Assembly (NCBI GenBank): GCA_002429165.1
Contig: DIYV01000026.1
Location: 2,297 to 19,017 of the forward strand
DNA: 16,721 nt
Source of the DNA: Gallionella sp. UBA6045
Lineage (GTDB): Bacteria > Pseudomonadota > Gammaproteobacteria > Burkholderiales > Gallionellaceae
Direction: 5' to 3'
This document shows, piece by piece, positions 16,472 to 16,721 of this stretch. The translations under genes were made by a program, and so were the position numbers. The notes under the pieces were generated by a model. That model searched no databases. It had not been told where the DNA came from and saw nothing but the letters and a program-made list of their open reading frames with translations. The stretch's first letter is position 1; every line of letters begins with the position of its first letter.

Positions 16472-16721
16472 CCTTGCCGACTGGCGGCGTCGGAATGTAA
16501 TGCGCCGGAACAGCTCCGCCGCCGGCGACCCGCCGGCGCGCCTGCTCGGGCGTCTCGATCAGCGCAGCCGCTGCCAGCGCGGCTTTCCGATCCACCTCGA
16601 CCGGGCCGCGCTCATCCGGTGGCGGCATCATGTTTGCGTGGTAGTAGGCGATGGTCTTTTGTTCCAGGCCGACTTTTTTGTGCGGATCGATGTCGCGCTG
16701 ATTGGTGCTTCTGGGCGTGAC
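16467..16721 (-). CDS. C-terminal part of an unknown protein, cut by the window edge
   Basis: The last 84 residues of a minus-strand gene are visible; the start lies beyond 16721. The frame is open throughout and has coding-like composition, with G/C-rich third positions. The sequence begins VTPRSTNQRDIDPHKKVGLE and continues with QKTIAYYHANMMPPPDERGP. An Ala-rich helix (VDRKAALAAAALIETPEQARRR) and a Pro-rich end (VPAHYIPTPPVGKG) follow. I recognise no family. The stop codon lies inside the leader of the hairpin element, so the present C-terminus may have been set by that insertion. Confidence 0.6.
   Translation of the reverse strand, partial: VTPRSTNQRDIDPHKKVGLEQKTIAYYHANMMPPPDERGPVEVDRKAALAAAALIETPEQARRRVAGGGAVPAHYIPTPPVGKG

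Overview
The window looks like chromosomal DNA of a Gram-negative betaproteobacterium, perhaps Gallionella/Sideroxydans-like. That placement is an inference from gene style, moderate GC and neighbourhood conservation; no marker gene settles it. Most of it is housekeeping DNA in gene orders also known from E. coli: radC divergent from coaBC-dut, nudJ-mnmA near purB, and queA-tgt. A tRNA-Leu(CAA), a cysQ-type phosphatase and an unassigned methyltransferase complete the core. A truncated gene of unknown function runs off the right edge on the minus strand.

Layout: 1-423 is gene-free and repeat-rich. 424-2081 (minus) holds coaBC-dut, and 2158-2832 (plus) holds radC. 2913-7709 (plus) is an accessory envelope cassette: two paralogous TPR/beta-barrel outer-membrane proteins of the surface-lipoprotein-assembly-modifier (Slam/DUF560) type, a 75-residue coiled-coil/membrane protein between them, and a secreted FecR-domain protein behind the second barrel. 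7775-9148 (minus) is purB. 9225-9408 is a hairpin element. 9418-10942 (minus) is nudJ-mnmA. 11004-11264 (minus) encodes an exported Ala/Lys-rich protein, followed by tRNA-Leu at 11371-11457. The plus strand then carries cysQ (11790-12593), queA-tgt (12729-14899) and a methyltransferase (15109-16275). A third hairpin element fills 16289-16471.

Two things stand out. First, a structured repeat family is present at four places. Its unit is 48 nt, forms one long hairpin, and can abut another unit directly. Stem sequences change on both sides so pairing is kept, while most units share a 7-nt A-rich loop. The three complete loci start with a 26-nt leader and sit in the same orientation just behind the stop codon of dut, mnmA or the methyltransferase. 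Two of them contain the same unit nested inside another. Second, the barrel cassette carries evidence of its own history. The two barrels share an almost unchanged TPR module but differ elsewhere, and behind the first barrel lie a terminator and a short remnant that reads like the 3' end of purB. This copies the terminator/purB-tail arrangement behind the second barrel and FecR gene, and suggests duplication or insertion at the purB 3' end.

The barrel, FecR and small-protein genes plausibly form an envelope export or surface-display system, but no cargo lipoprotein is visible, so the substrate is unknown. Two housekeeping genes (queA and the methyltransferase) also carry in-frame inserted segments.
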